From assembly GCA_022072415.1 (NCBI GenBank), contig JAJVHW010000173.1, positions 1 to 35,166 on the forward strand: DNA of 35,166 nucleotides. The letters run 5' to 3'. Positions 16,745 through 24,816 of the stretch are shown here, one piece after another (the stretch's first letter is position 1; the number at the start of each line of letters is the position of its first letter). The notes beneath the pieces were generated by a model, which saw only the letters and a program-made list of their open reading frames with translations, was not told where the DNA came from and searched no databases. The stretch comes from Planctomycetota bacterium (lineage in GTDB: Bacteria; Planctomycetota; JAJSAM01; JAJVHW01). Made by a program: the position numbers and the translations under genes.

Positions 16745-18570
16745 CCCTTCCCTCCGAGGAGCACTTCGGGGTCGATCCGCTCGATGGCGCCGCACGGGCA
16801 GTTGTAGATGCACGCCATGTCGCCGCGCCCCGCGCAGAGATCGCACTTCACGGCGAGCGCCTTCGCGCCCTTCTCCTCCTTCGCGGGGGCGGCGCCCGCC
16901 GCGTCCGGAACGACCGGGAGCCGCTTCTTCGGCGCGAACCACTTCCCGATCACGGGCATCGTCGAGAGGAGCTGCTGCATCGGCGTCGCGACGACCTTCG
17001 CGCTCGACTCCCCGATCAGCGACTGCATGTGGATCGTGCCGTAGGGGCACGCGGGCTCGCAGAGCGAGCAGCCGGTGCACGCCTCGGGGTCGATGTTCAC
17101 CCGGCCGCGGCGGTCGCGGCGGATCGCGCCGAACTTGCACGCGAGCATGCAGTCCGGGACGCGGCAGTTGTAGCAGGACGACGTGAGGAGGAGGTCGCCG
17201 TAGGCGAGTCCGCGCTTCCCGATGCGCGGGATCCGGTCCTCGTGCGCCTCGATGCAGCCCGTCACGCACATGTTGCAGCGCGTGCACTTGCTCATGTCGA
17301 TCACGAGGGCCTCGCCGGCCTTCACGACCTCGTGCTCCGTGCCGAGCTCCTTCGCGCGTTCGCGGGCCTCGATCTCCTCCGCGGTGAGGTGCTCGTCCTC
17401 GAAGATCCGCTGCACGCGCTCGAGGACGGTCTGCTTCACGTCCGGGTGCTCGTCCATGAGCTTCCGGAACGGCTCCTTCGGGATCCGCACGAGGTCCATC
17501 CGGTCCACGGCCGAAACCGTGGATCCGCGGGGCTTGTCCGTGAGGAGCGCGACCTCGCCGAAGAAGCTGTTCTCGCAGACCCACGCGAGGATGTCCTCGC
17601 GCGCGCCGCTCTTCCGCCACACCTTCGCGTGGCCGGTGCGGACGAGGTAGAACGCGTCGCCGGGCTCGCCCTCGCGGATCACGTCGGAGCCCTTCTCGGC
17701 GACCACCAGCTCCGCCACCTCGGAGATGCGCTTCAGCACCTTCTCCTTGATGCCGCGGAAGAGCGACACGCCCGCGAGGTGGTTCACGAGGGCGCGGTCG
17801 CGGTAGAGGTCGTCGATCGTCTTCTTGAACGCGGCGCTGCCCTTGTCGGAGTAGAGCCGCATGAACGTGTGGCGCGGGACGGAGAGCACGACGGCCTCGG
17901 ACTCCGCGATCACCGTCGCCGCGCGGGGCGCGCTCGACATGCAGCTCATCTCGCCGAACCACGATCCGGCGGTGAGCGACGTCAGGTACTTCGTGCCTTC
18001 CTGGCTCGCCTTGTAGACGCCGACCATCCCCGCGAGGATCACGAAGAAGTCCGCCGTGTACTCGCCCTCGCGGCAGATCTGCGCCTTCGGTGCGAGGGCG
18101 CGGAACTGGACCGTGCCTTCCTGGAGCCCCTCGCGGATGAACTTGAACGCGGTCGCGCTCACGCCCTTGAAGAGCGCGAGTTGCGCGACCTGTCCCTCGG
18201 GCGAGTTCGGATCGAGCGCGGGAGCGGGGGGAGCGGCAGGAGCGGCCGCCGCAGGAGGAGAGCCGGCGGCCGGGGCCGGCACAGCGCCCGGCGCGCGCGG
18301 CGCGGCCGGTGCCTTCGGCGGAGACGGGGACGCGGGCGCGGGCGGCGACGGTGATTTCGGCGCTCCCGGTGGAACGGGAGCGGATGGCGGCTTCGGCGCG
18401 CTCGGCGGGACGGGCGCACTCGGCGGTCTGGGCGCTCCGGGCGGTCGGGGCGCACCCGGAGGTTTCGGGACGCCCGGGGGTTTCGGAACGCCCGGCGGCT
18501 TCGGAGGCACGGGGGCTCCGCCCGCGTCCGCGGGTCCGGGTGCGTCGCCAGGCGTGCCGTCGTCGCTCAT
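16741..18570 (-). CDS. Double cyclic-nucleotide-binding domain fused to a four-cluster ferredoxin domain
   Basis: 609 residues, ATG 18570 overlapping the upstream stop as TGATG. Residues 20-118 are a Pro-rich linker. Two CRP-like cNMP-binding domains follow (~130-250 and ~268-385). Both keep the phosphate-binding cassette: FGEMSCMSSAPRAATV (Arg216) and FGEVALLTDKPRGSTV (Arg348). The C-terminal part is a DmsB/NrfC-like ferredoxin with 16 Cys in four groups: CTRCNMCVTGC (429-439), CYNCRVPDCMLAC (466-478), CTGCSLCEPAC (498-508) and CDLCAGRGDMACIYNC (576-591), fitting four [4Fe-4S] clusters. There is no signal or Tat peptide and no DNA-binding helix-turn-helix, so it is cytoplasmic and not a transcription factor. 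Likely role: an electron-transfer subunit whose activity or docking responds to cyclic nucleotide made by the nearby cyclase. Confidence 0.9.
   Translation of the reverse strand: MSDDGTPGDAPGPADAGGAPVPPKPPGVPKPPGVPKPPGAPRPPGAPRPPSAPVPPSAPKPPSAPVPPGAPKSPSPPAPASPSPPKAPAAPRAPGAVPAPAAGSPPAAAAPAAPPAPALDPNSPEGQVAQLALFKGVSATAFKFIREGLQEGTVQFRALAPKAQICREGEYTADFFVILAGMVGVYKASQEGTKYLTSLTAGSWFGEMSCMSSAPRAATVIAESEAVVLSVPRHTFMRLYSDKGSAAFKKTIDDLYRDRALVNHLAGVSLFRGIKEKVLKRISEVAELVVAEKGSDVIREGEPGDAFYLVRTGHAKVWRKSGAREDILAWVCENSFFGEVALLTDKPRGSTVSAVDRMDLVRIPKEPFRKLMDEHPDVKQTVLERVQRIFEDEHLTAEEIEARERAKELGTEHEVVKAGEALVIDMSKCTRCNMCVTGCIEAHEDRIPRIGKRGLAYGDLLLTSSCYNCRVPDCMLACKFGAIRRDRRGRVNIDPEACTGCSLCEPACPYGTIHMQSLIGESSAKVVATPMQQLLSTMPVIGKWFAPKKRLPVVPDAAGAAPAKEEKGAKALAVKCDLCAGRGDMACIYNCPCGAIERIDPEVLLGGKG
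18216..18513 (-). repeat. Pro-rich coding repeat (PPG/PPS-A/V-P units)
   Basis: Encodes about 100 residues of five- to six-residue units such as KPPGVP, RPPGAP and PPSAP, grading into Ala/Pro sequence. It forms an extended tether in front of the cNMP-binding domains. Degenerate repeats of this kind can slip in replication, so length may vary between strains. Confidence 0.75.
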
Positions 18571-19628
18571 CAGTACCAGAGCACCATCCACACGTGGATC
18601 AGGATCACGAAGAGGAGGAACACCGAGACGGGGACGTGGATCCACCGCCAGAGCTTCAGGTGGAAGTCGAGCCGCCGCGCGTCGCGCGTGTTCCAGATCA
18701 AGTGGTCGCGCGTTCCGGCCATCACGACGAGGTCCCGCGCCGCCTCGATCTGCGCCGGGTGCGCGACGGCCACGCGGCCGAGGGCGGCGTCCACGGCCGA
18801 GCGGAGCGCTGCCGGCGAGTCCGCGCCGCGGAGCGCAGGGGCGATCTCCGCCCGGACGGCAGGCTCGAACGACGCGAGCATCGCGGCGAGCGACGCCTCG
18901 TAGTGCTCGCGGGCCACGCCCGCCTCCTCGAACGGGATCTCCGGGCCGGCCGCGGCGAGCTTCGCGGGGAGCGTGCGGTAGAGCAGCGCGCCGAGCACGC
19001 CGGTGAGGAGCACCACCGCGGTCCCCGCGAAGAGCAGCCAGCCGACGGCGTGCCGGGGCAGACCGTCTCCGTGGAACCACACGCCGACGCACGCGGCGAC
19101 GCCCACGCCCATGTGCATCTCGAGCCACGGCTCGAGCCGCCCGAGGGGCTCGCGCTTCCGCAGCACGACGTGCTTCACGCGGACGCCGCCGACGCTCGTC
19201 TCGTCGATCTCCGCCCGCTGCGCGCCGTCCACCTGGAGCCGGACGAGGATCTCGTCCGCCGCCGCGAGGATCTCGCGGTCCGACGAGAACGCGTTCTGCC
19301 GCACGCGGCGGTTGAGCGCCTGGACCTCGGCCCAAGCGGCGTCGCCCGCGCCCTTCGGAGTCCGTCCGAGATCGCGGAACCACGCGAGCTTCACCGACCA
19401 CTTGCGGAGGACGAAGAGCAGCGTCAGCACGAACAGCGCGAGGACGACGTTCCCCGACCAGAGGAACCACGAACGCTCGTGCGCGGGGATCCCCCGGGCG
19501 GCCGACGTCGCGAGCACCCACGCCGCGATCCCCGGGCCGAGCGTGAGCGCGAGCCAGAGCCACGCGCCCGGCCGTCCGAGGAATCGCACGGCGAAGCGGC
19601 GGTCCTTCAGAGCGACGGCGCGGCTCAC
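18570..19628 (-). CDS. b-type membrane cytochrome of the multiheme complex
   Basis: 352 residues. The GTG at 19628 overlaps the upstream TGA (GTGA). About five membrane segments: WLWLALTLGPGIAAWVLA, WSGNVVLALFVLTLLFVL, HMGVGVAACVGVWF, VGWLLFAGTAVVLLTGVL and WIHVPVSVFLLFVILIHVWM. Histidines fall at heme-b spacings within helices: LEMH...WFH (14 apart) and WIH...LIH (14 apart), a pattern seen in diheme b cytochromes such as the b561/NarI-like group. A ~90-residue soluble domain sits between helices 2 and 3 and another between helices 4 and 5. Presumed role: the quinone-reactive membrane anchor linking cytoplasmic Fe-S and periplasmic c-heme subunits encoded on either side. No family member is recognised with certainty. 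Confidence 0.8.
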   Translation of the reverse strand: MSRAVALKDRRFAVRFLGRPGAWLWLALTLGPGIAAWVLATSAARGIPAHERSWFLWSGNVVLALFVLTLLFVLRKWSVKLAWFRDLGRTPKGAGDAAWAEVQALNRRVRQNAFSSDREILAAADEILVRLQVDGAQRAEIDETSVGGVRVKHVVLRKREPLGRLEPWLEMHMGVGVAACVGVWFHGDGLPRHAVGWLLFAGTAVVLLTGVLGALLYRTLPAKLAAAGPEIPFEEAGVAREHYEASLAAMLASFEPAVRAEIAPALRGADSPAALRSAVDAALGRVAVAHPAQIEAARDLVVMAGTRDHLIWNTRDARRLDFHLKLWRWIHVPVSVFLLFVILIHVWMVLWY

Positions 19629-21670
19629 TTCCGGCGCTCCAGCGCGCGGAGGTAACCGCGCGGCTCGTTCACGTGGCACTTCCGGCAGGACGCGGGTCCG
19701 CCGGACGGATCGTTGAACCACTGCCCCGCCAGCGCGGGGTCGTCGTGGACCGACACGCCGAGCTTCGCCTTCGGCATCCGCACTTGGTACGGGACCTGCG
19801 CCGCGCCGTCGCGCGCGTGGCAGTCGGCGCAGGCGCCGGACATGTCGTGGTGCTGGACTCCCGGGAGGAGCGAGAGGTGCGTCCTCGGCGGGATCGCGGC
19901 CCGCGCGGCGCCCGGTTCGTCGTGGCACGCGGCGCACTTCGCGGCGTCGCCCGCTTCGCGCGTCTTCTTCCCGGTGCGCGCGTACTTGTCGGCCTGCGCC
20001 TCGTCGTGGGAGTGGCAGCGGACGCAGGTGAGGGCGTCCGGCGCGGTCCCGTATCCGTGCGGCCCGCCGGGCGCGTGGCACTCCGTGCAGGCGATGCCCT
20101 TCCCGCCCTTCCAGACGGCGCCGACCACGTGGCTCCTGTGGTCGAACTCCGGGACGTCGCGCGTCGCGCGGTCGATGCCGAGATCCTCGGGCTTCGCGCC
20201 GACGTGGCAGTCGAGGCACGCCCGGGCGCCGCGGGCCTCCGCGTCGGCGGAGAGCACGCCGCCGAGGTGGGCGTCGAAGCGGCGCATGAACGCGCTCCAC
20301 TGCGACTCCGCCGCGGTCGAGTGGCAGACGAGGCAGTCGGCGGGCTTCGGGTCCGCGGGAAGGTGCGGCGCGTGCGCGAAGGGCTTCCCGGCGGAACGGG
20401 CGGCGAGGGCGGGGACGTCGGCCTTGTGGCAGTCGCTGCAGGGCTTCGTGCCGTCCGCCGCGCCTTCGATCCGGGCGCCGGACGACGTCACGACCGGGTG
20501 CGCGTGCGCCGCGGCGCGGAACCCGCCGGGCATCGACTCCCGCGTCACGCGGGACGTCGCCATCGCGAGGGAGCCGTCGGCGCCCGTCGCGCCGCCGTGG
20601 CACTTGAAGCAGGACCATGCGCCCACGCCGTGGCCTGCGACCTTCCACGCCTCGTGGCACGGAAGGCACGTGTCGTAGTCCACGAGCGACGCGCGCCCGA
20701 CCGGCTCGGCCGACGTCGCGCGCGACGCGAACGCCTTCCCCGCCCCGTCCTTCGCCTGCTCCGGGTAGTGGCACGTGCGGCACGCGTCGCCGACGGCGGC
20801 CGACGTCTCGATCTTCCCCGTCTTCGGCGCGAGGTGTTTCCCGTGCGGGAAGTTCGAGAACTGCACGAACGCGGGCTGCGTGACGACCGGCGGATCGCCC
20901 ACCCCCGCGAGCGGCTTCCCCGCGGCGTCGCGATGGCAGTCCGCGCACGCGGCCGCGGTGCCGGCGACGGGGTCGTGGTCCCAGATCGTCGCGCTCGCCG
21001 CGATGCCGGCGTGGCACGACTCGCACGCGCCCTGCGCGCCTCCGTGGTCCGCGTGGCGGAACGGCCCGCGCGTCGCGGACGGCGGCGACGGCACGATCGC
21101 AGCCGCGCCCTGGTGGCACGTCGAGCACGTCCGCCCGTCGCCGGTCACGTCGTCCTGCCGGACCTTCCCGCCCGACGGCTCGTGCGTCCGGTGGCAGTCC
21201 GCGCACGACGCCTCGCCGGACGGTCCGCGCCGCGACAGACCGGCGGCCGGCATCGAGAAGGCGATCCAGTCGCGCTCCTTCACGGGCTTGTGGCAGGAGA
21301 AGCACGTCGTCTTCGGATCGCGCAGGTGCTCGGCGTGCGTGAACGGCTTCGCGCCGGGACGTCGCGGCGCCACGGTCGTCGCGAGGTGCTTCTCGCCGAT
21401 GTGGCACTGCTCGCAGCCGGCGAGGTGCGCGTCGGGCCCCTTCGCGTAGTCGTGGCAGGTGCGGCACTCGCGGTCGCTCCCGCCGGAGAGGGCGGCGTCC
21501 ACGGCGCCCTGCGAGAGGTGCGGACCGTGCGGGAAGTGGTCGATCGACGCGCCGTAGTCGCCCCGGTCCTCCGCGAGTCCCTCGGGCGGCGCGACGAGCG
21601 CGGACGCTGCGAGGGCGAGGACGGCCGCGACCGCGGCGGCACCGGCCCAGGCGTCCCTCGCACGTCCCAT
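19625..21670 (-). CDS. Periplasmic 18-heme c-type cytochrome
   Basis: 681 residues. ATG 21670 with GAGGTGG upstream is preferred over a GTG ten codons earlier (21700). The N-terminal hydrophobic stretch (AGAAAVAAVLALAASALVA) is a signal peptide or anchor, with a likely cleavage near GLAED; there is no lipobox. I count 18 CXXCH motifs, from CRTCH, CEQCH and CFSCH through to CAACH, CADCH and CRKCH, spread evenly over the whole mature protein. Many extra His residues (HFPHGPH, HAEHL, HRSH) could serve as distal ligands. No catalytic domain is recognised, so it is most likely an electron wire or store in the periplasm. The stop overlaps the b-cytochrome start, and it lies 38 bp after the FHA gene. 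Confidence 0.9.
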   Translation of the reverse strand: MGRARDAWAGAAAVAAVLALAASALVAPPEGLAEDRGDYGASIDHFPHGPHLSQGAVDAALSGGSDRECRTCHDYAKGPDAHLAGCEQCHIGEKHLATTVAPRRPGAKPFTHAEHLRDPKTTCFSCHKPVKERDWIAFSMPAAGLSRRGPSGEASCADCHRTHEPSGGKVRQDDVTGDGRTCSTCHQGAAAIVPSPPSATRGPFRHADHGGAQGACESCHAGIAASATIWDHDPVAGTAAACADCHRDAAGKPLAGVGDPPVVTQPAFVQFSNFPHGKHLAPKTGKIETSAAVGDACRTCHYPEQAKDGAGKAFASRATSAEPVGRASLVDYDTCLPCHEAWKVAGHGVGAWSCFKCHGGATGADGSLAMATSRVTRESMPGGFRAAAHAHPVVTSSGARIEGAADGTKPCSDCHKADVPALAARSAGKPFAHAPHLPADPKPADCLVCHSTAAESQWSAFMRRFDAHLGGVLSADAEARGARACLDCHVGAKPEDLGIDRATRDVPEFDHRSHVVGAVWKGGKGIACTECHAPGGPHGYGTAPDALTCVRCHSHDEAQADKYARTGKKTREAGDAAKCAACHDEPGAARAAIPPRTHLSLLPGVQHHDMSGACADCHARDGAAQVPYQVRMPKAKLGVSVHDDPALAGQWFNDPSGGPASCRKCHVNEPRGYLRALERRK

Positions 21671-21708
21671 CCGTCCACCTCGCCGCGCGCGACGCGGCAC
21701 CGACCGGA

Positions 21709-22749
21709 TCACTTCGCCCCGAACAGGCCCGACCTCCACGCCACGAACGCCGCGGCGGCGAGCGCGACGAGCGCGACGATCCAGCCGGTCTTCGAGGCCC
21801 CGCCGCCGCCGGCCGCCGGCGCGGCGCTCCCGAGCGTGCGGAGGAGTTCCCGCTGCTTCCAGAGGTCGGCCCACTCCTTCGGCGTGAAGACGCCGCGCTC
21901 GACGAGCACCTCGCCGAGGGTGCGCCCGCTCGCCCGGTGCTCGGCGACCGCGTCCCGCGCCTGCTGCTGCGTGGCCTTCCCGAGCCGCACCGCGTGGTCC
22001 GCGAGCACGTCGGAGATCGGGTCCCCCGCGCCGACGGCGCCGGTCGTCTCCGGCGGACGCGCGACGAAGAGGCACTCGACCGTGCCGAGGGTGACGGCCG
22101 ACTGCGGCGGCAGCGGCGACTCGCCGGAGATCCGGATCCCGTCGAGGAAGGTCCCGTTGGCCGAGCCGAGGTCCGAGATCTGGAACTGCCCGTCGGCGAA
22201 CCGGATCTTCGCGTGCCTCGACGAGACGGACTGGTGGTCCACGACGACCTTCGCGTCGGCGGACGACCGTCCGACCACCGACTCGAGCTCCTCGAGTGCG
22301 ACGACCTTCCGCCCGTGCTCGAGCGCCACCACGAGCCGCGGCTTCGCCGCCTGGAAGCGCGCGATGTTCACGAGCACGGACTGCATCGAGTTCCCGGTGA
22401 TCGCGACGGTCTTCTCCGTCTTCGCGAACCCGCTGTCCGACGACTCCGGCCCGCCGGACGAGACGATCTCCAGGATCGCCGGCCCGGCGAGGATCTGCTG
22501 CCCGGGCCGGATCTCGAAGTCGCGGTCGGCCTCGATCCGGTCCCCGGCGCCGATTCGCGTGCCGTTGGTCGAGCCGAGGTCGCGGAGGACCGCACCGTCG
22601 TCCCCGGGGCGGAGCGAGAGGTGGCGGGAGGAGATCTGGCCGTCGGCCACGACGAGGTCGGCGGGCGCCTTCCGTCCGAGCACGAGCTCCCGGTCGAGCA
22701 GGACCTCGTGGGCGACTCTCCCGTCTACGGTGACTCTCACCTTGTGCAT
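21709..22749 (-). CDS. Tail-anchored protein with two FHA domains and an MshEN-like helical domain
   Basis: 346 residues from ATG 22749 (in-frame ATGs at 22797 and 22806 would add 16-19 unlikely residues). FHA domain 1 (~1-95) has LGRKAPADLVV, SSRHLSL and DLGSTNGTRI. FHA domain 2 (~138-230) has VVGRSSADAKVVVD, SSRHAKI and DLGSANGTFL; both keep the Arg, Ser, His and Asn-Gly residues that bind phosphothreonine. Residues ~244-303 resemble the helical MshEN/GspE N-terminal module (GRTLGEVLVERGVFTPKEW). A C-terminal helix (WIVALVALAAAAFVAW, ~323-338) anchors it with the FHA domains in the cytoplasm. As first gene of the cytochrome string it is a candidate scaffold or regulator recruiting phosphorylated partners to the complex. 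The kinase is not in the window. Confidence 0.85.
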   Translation of the reverse strand: MHKVRVTVDGRVAHEVLLDRELVLGRKAPADLVVADGQISSRHLSLRPGDDGAVLRDLGSTNGTRIGAGDRIEADRDFEIRPGQQILAGPAILEIVSSGGPESSDSGFAKTEKTVAITGNSMQSVLVNIARFQAAKPRLVVALEHGRKVVALEELESVVGRSSADAKVVVDHQSVSSRHAKIRFADGQFQISDLGSANGTFLDGIRISGESPLPPQSAVTLGTVECLFVARPPETTGAVGAGDPISDVLADHAVRLGKATQQQARDAVAEHRASGRTLGEVLVERGVFTPKEWADLWKQRELLRTLGSAAPAAGGGGASKTGWIVALVALAAAAFVAWRSGLFGAK

Positions 22750-22886
22750 GCTGTGCGGGCCGTCCTGTCCGTGCCGTGGATGGATGTTCGCGCGCATTGT
22801 CGCCACGCCCGCGGAGGCGGCAAGACCTATCCCCGTCGCCGCGCCGCGCTTGCAATCCGCACCGCGACTGTATCCTCGGGCTCCTC
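22750..22886. promoter_or_regulatory. Divergent promoter region between the cytochrome string and the cyclase
   Basis: 137 bp between two divergent starts, so it must drive the 8-gene minus-strand string and the cyclase/phosphodiesterase pair. On the plus strand TTGCAA (22850-22855) and TATCCT (22871-22876) resemble a -35/-10 pair but with a 15-bp spacer, shorter than usual. No obvious CRP-like palindrome is seen. The location is well supported; the motif calls are weak. Confidence 0.45.
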
Positions 22887-24809
22887 GTGACAGCCCGCAT
22901 CAAGATCACCGGATCCGGCACGGAGCCCAAGGTCCTCGAACTCGACCGCGAGATCATCGTGGGCCGGTCCGTGAAGTCGGACATCCAGATCGAGGGCGAC
23001 CTCGTGTCGCGCCAGCACTGCCGCATCTGGCAGGACGGCGGCCGCTGGCGGTTCCAGGACCTCCAGAGCCGGAACGGGCTGCTCCACAACGGCGAGCGCG
23101 CGACCGAGGGGTGGCTCCGCAACGGCGACGTGCTGATGATCGGCTACGGGAAGCTCGAGTTCGTCATCGACGAGCCGGACCGGGACTCCGACCTCGAGGT
23201 GAGCTTCGTGGACGCGCCCCTCGCGCACGATTCGGCGATCATGGCCGACGCCGAGGAGCAGTCCGGCGCCACCATGGCGCTCAGCTACCGCGACCTGGTC
23301 CTCGTCAACCAGCGGATCTCGACCATCGCCCGCGTCTTCCAGCAGCTCGCGACGATCCTCGACCGCGACCAGCTCCTCCGCGAGGTGCTTTCGACCCTCT
23401 TCGAGCTCTACCCCCAGGCCGATCGCGGCGCCGTGGTGCTCCGCGACCGGTCCGACGCGTTCCGTGTGGCCGCCACGCACACGCGCCAGGGGCAGGGCGC
23501 GACGACGTCGGTGATGAACATCTCCACCGGGCTCATCGGGCTCGTCCGGAAGGAGAAGAAGGCCGTGCTCTCCGCCGACACGGGCTCCGACGCGCGGTTC
23601 CAGGACCGCCAGAGCATCGTGAGCAGCGGCGGTCGGTCGGTCATGTGCGCCCCGCTCCTCCGCGAGCAGGAGTTCCTCGGCGTCGTCTACCTCGACACGG
23701 AGTCCCTCGCGCAGCCCTTCACGCCGAACGACCTGAACCTGATGCAGGGCGTGGCCGGGCCGGTCGCGGTGGCGGTGAAGAACGCGGAGCTCGTGTCGCG
23801 GATCGAGTCGGAGACGACGCTCCGGACCAGCCTGTCCCGCTACCTCTCTCCCGACGTCGTCCGGCAGATCGGCGAGGGCGCGCTCAAGCCGAACCTCGGC
23901 GGCGACCAGGTCGAGGGCACCGTGATGTTCAGCGACATCGTGGGCTTCACCGCGATGTCCGAGCGGCTCCAGGCCACGGAGGTGGTCGCGCGCCTCAACC
24001 GCTACTTCACGCAGATGCTCGAGGCGATCTTCGGGTGGAACGGCACGGTGGACAAGTTCGGCGGCGACGCCATCATGGCCGTGTGGGGCGCCCCCGTGGC
24101 GTCGGCGGAGCACGCGAACCTCGCGGCCTGCGGCGCGCTCGAGATGCAGCAGCGGCTCTTCGACCTCAACTGCGCGTTCGAGGAGGCGGGCGAGAACCGG
24201 ATCGGGATGGCGCTCGGGCTCAACTCGGGGAAGTTCGTGGCCGGGAACATCGGCGGCGCGGACCGGATCGAGTGGACCGTGATCGGCGACAACGTGAACC
24301 TCGCCCAGCGCGTCGAGTCCCAGGGCTTCCGCGGCTGCGTGCTCTGCTCCGAGGCGACGTTCGCGCAGGTGCCCGCCGCGGGGGCGTACCGATTCGAGCC
24401 GGTCGCCGTGAAGAACAAGACCCTGCCGGTGACGATCTACTCCGTCCGCGCCGTCCGGTCCGGACGCGGCGCCGCGTGCTCGATCCCCGGGGAGCTCAAG
24501 GCGGACTCCGGCGCGTGGCGCGCGCTGCTCGTGAAGGCGACGCCGCGCACGGGCGGCACCCGCGTCACGATCTACGCCGACGGGACGCCGAAGATCGGGG
24601 AGAAGGCGGAGTTCACCGCCGCGCTCCCCGAGCGTCCGGAGCCGTTCCGGCTCTCCGGCAAGGTCGCCGCCGTGGCGCCGCTCATCGAGTCGAAGAAGGC
24701 GCGGTCGGTGGATGTGGACGCGGAGTCGATGGACCCGGAGATGAAGCGACTGCTCGACGCCGCCGGCGCCGCGCCCGCTCCGCTCCGCCTGGACCAGATC
24801 GAGAGGTAG
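22887..24809 (+). CDS. FHA-GAF class III adenylate/guanylate cyclase
   Basis: 640 residues from GTG 22887, which places the FHA domain at the very N-terminus; no Shine-Dalgarno site is evident. FHA (~1-95): VGRSVKSDIQI, SRQHCRI, LQSRNGLL. GAF (~150-300): ends with LGVVYLDTES and FTPNDLNLM, typical of cyclase-linked GAF domains. Class III cyclase (~341-521): metal Asp350 (MFSDIVGFT) and Asp394 (KFGGDAIMAVWG), base-selecting Lys390, and transition-state Asn471 and Arg475 (TVIGDNVNLAQR), all present, so it should be active; Lys390 with Thr464 favours ATP over GTP. The C-terminal ~115 residues form an unassigned domain, possibly PilZ-like. Soluble. Divergent from the cytochrome string and followed by a phosphodiesterase, so it probably feeds the cNMP-binding ferredoxin protein. 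Confidence 0.92.
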   Translation: MTARIKITGSGTEPKVLELDREIIVGRSVKSDIQIEGDLVSRQHCRIWQDGGRWRFQDLQSRNGLLHNGERATEGWLRNGDVLMIGYGKLEFVIDEPDRDSDLEVSFVDAPLAHDSAIMADAEEQSGATMALSYRDLVLVNQRISTIARVFQQLATILDRDQLLREVLSTLFELYPQADRGAVVLRDRSDAFRVAATHTRQGQGATTSVMNISTGLIGLVRKEKKAVLSADTGSDARFQDRQSIVSSGGRSVMCAPLLREQEFLGVVYLDTESLAQPFTPNDLNLMQGVAGPVAVAVKNAELVSRIESETTLRTSLSRYLSPDVVRQIGEGALKPNLGGDQVEGTVMFSDIVGFTAMSERLQATEVVARLNRYFTQMLEAIFGWNGTVDKFGGDAIMAVWGAPVASAEHANLAACGALEMQQRLFDLNCAFEEAGENRIGMALGLNSGKFVAGNIGGADRIEWTVIGDNVNLAQRVESQGFRGCVLCSEATFAQVPAAGAYRFEPVAVKNKTLPVTIYSVRAVRSGRGAACSIPGELKADSGAWRALLVKATPRTGGTRVTIYADGTPKIGEKAEFTAALPERPEPFRLSGKVAAVAPLIESKKARSVDVDAESMDPEMKRLLDAAGAAPAPLRLDQIER

Positions 24810-24816
24810 CCCGGCG

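Noticed and set aside
17029-18354. 441-codon plus-strand frame opposite the cNMP/ferredoxin gene
   Set aside because: Antisense shadow; the opposite strand carries clear cNMP cassettes and 16 ordered Cys.
16741-18570. Reading the cNMP/ferredoxin gene as a CRP-family transcription regulator
   Set aside because: There is no helix-turn-helix after either sensor domain; the C-terminal half is entirely Fe-S ferredoxin sequence.
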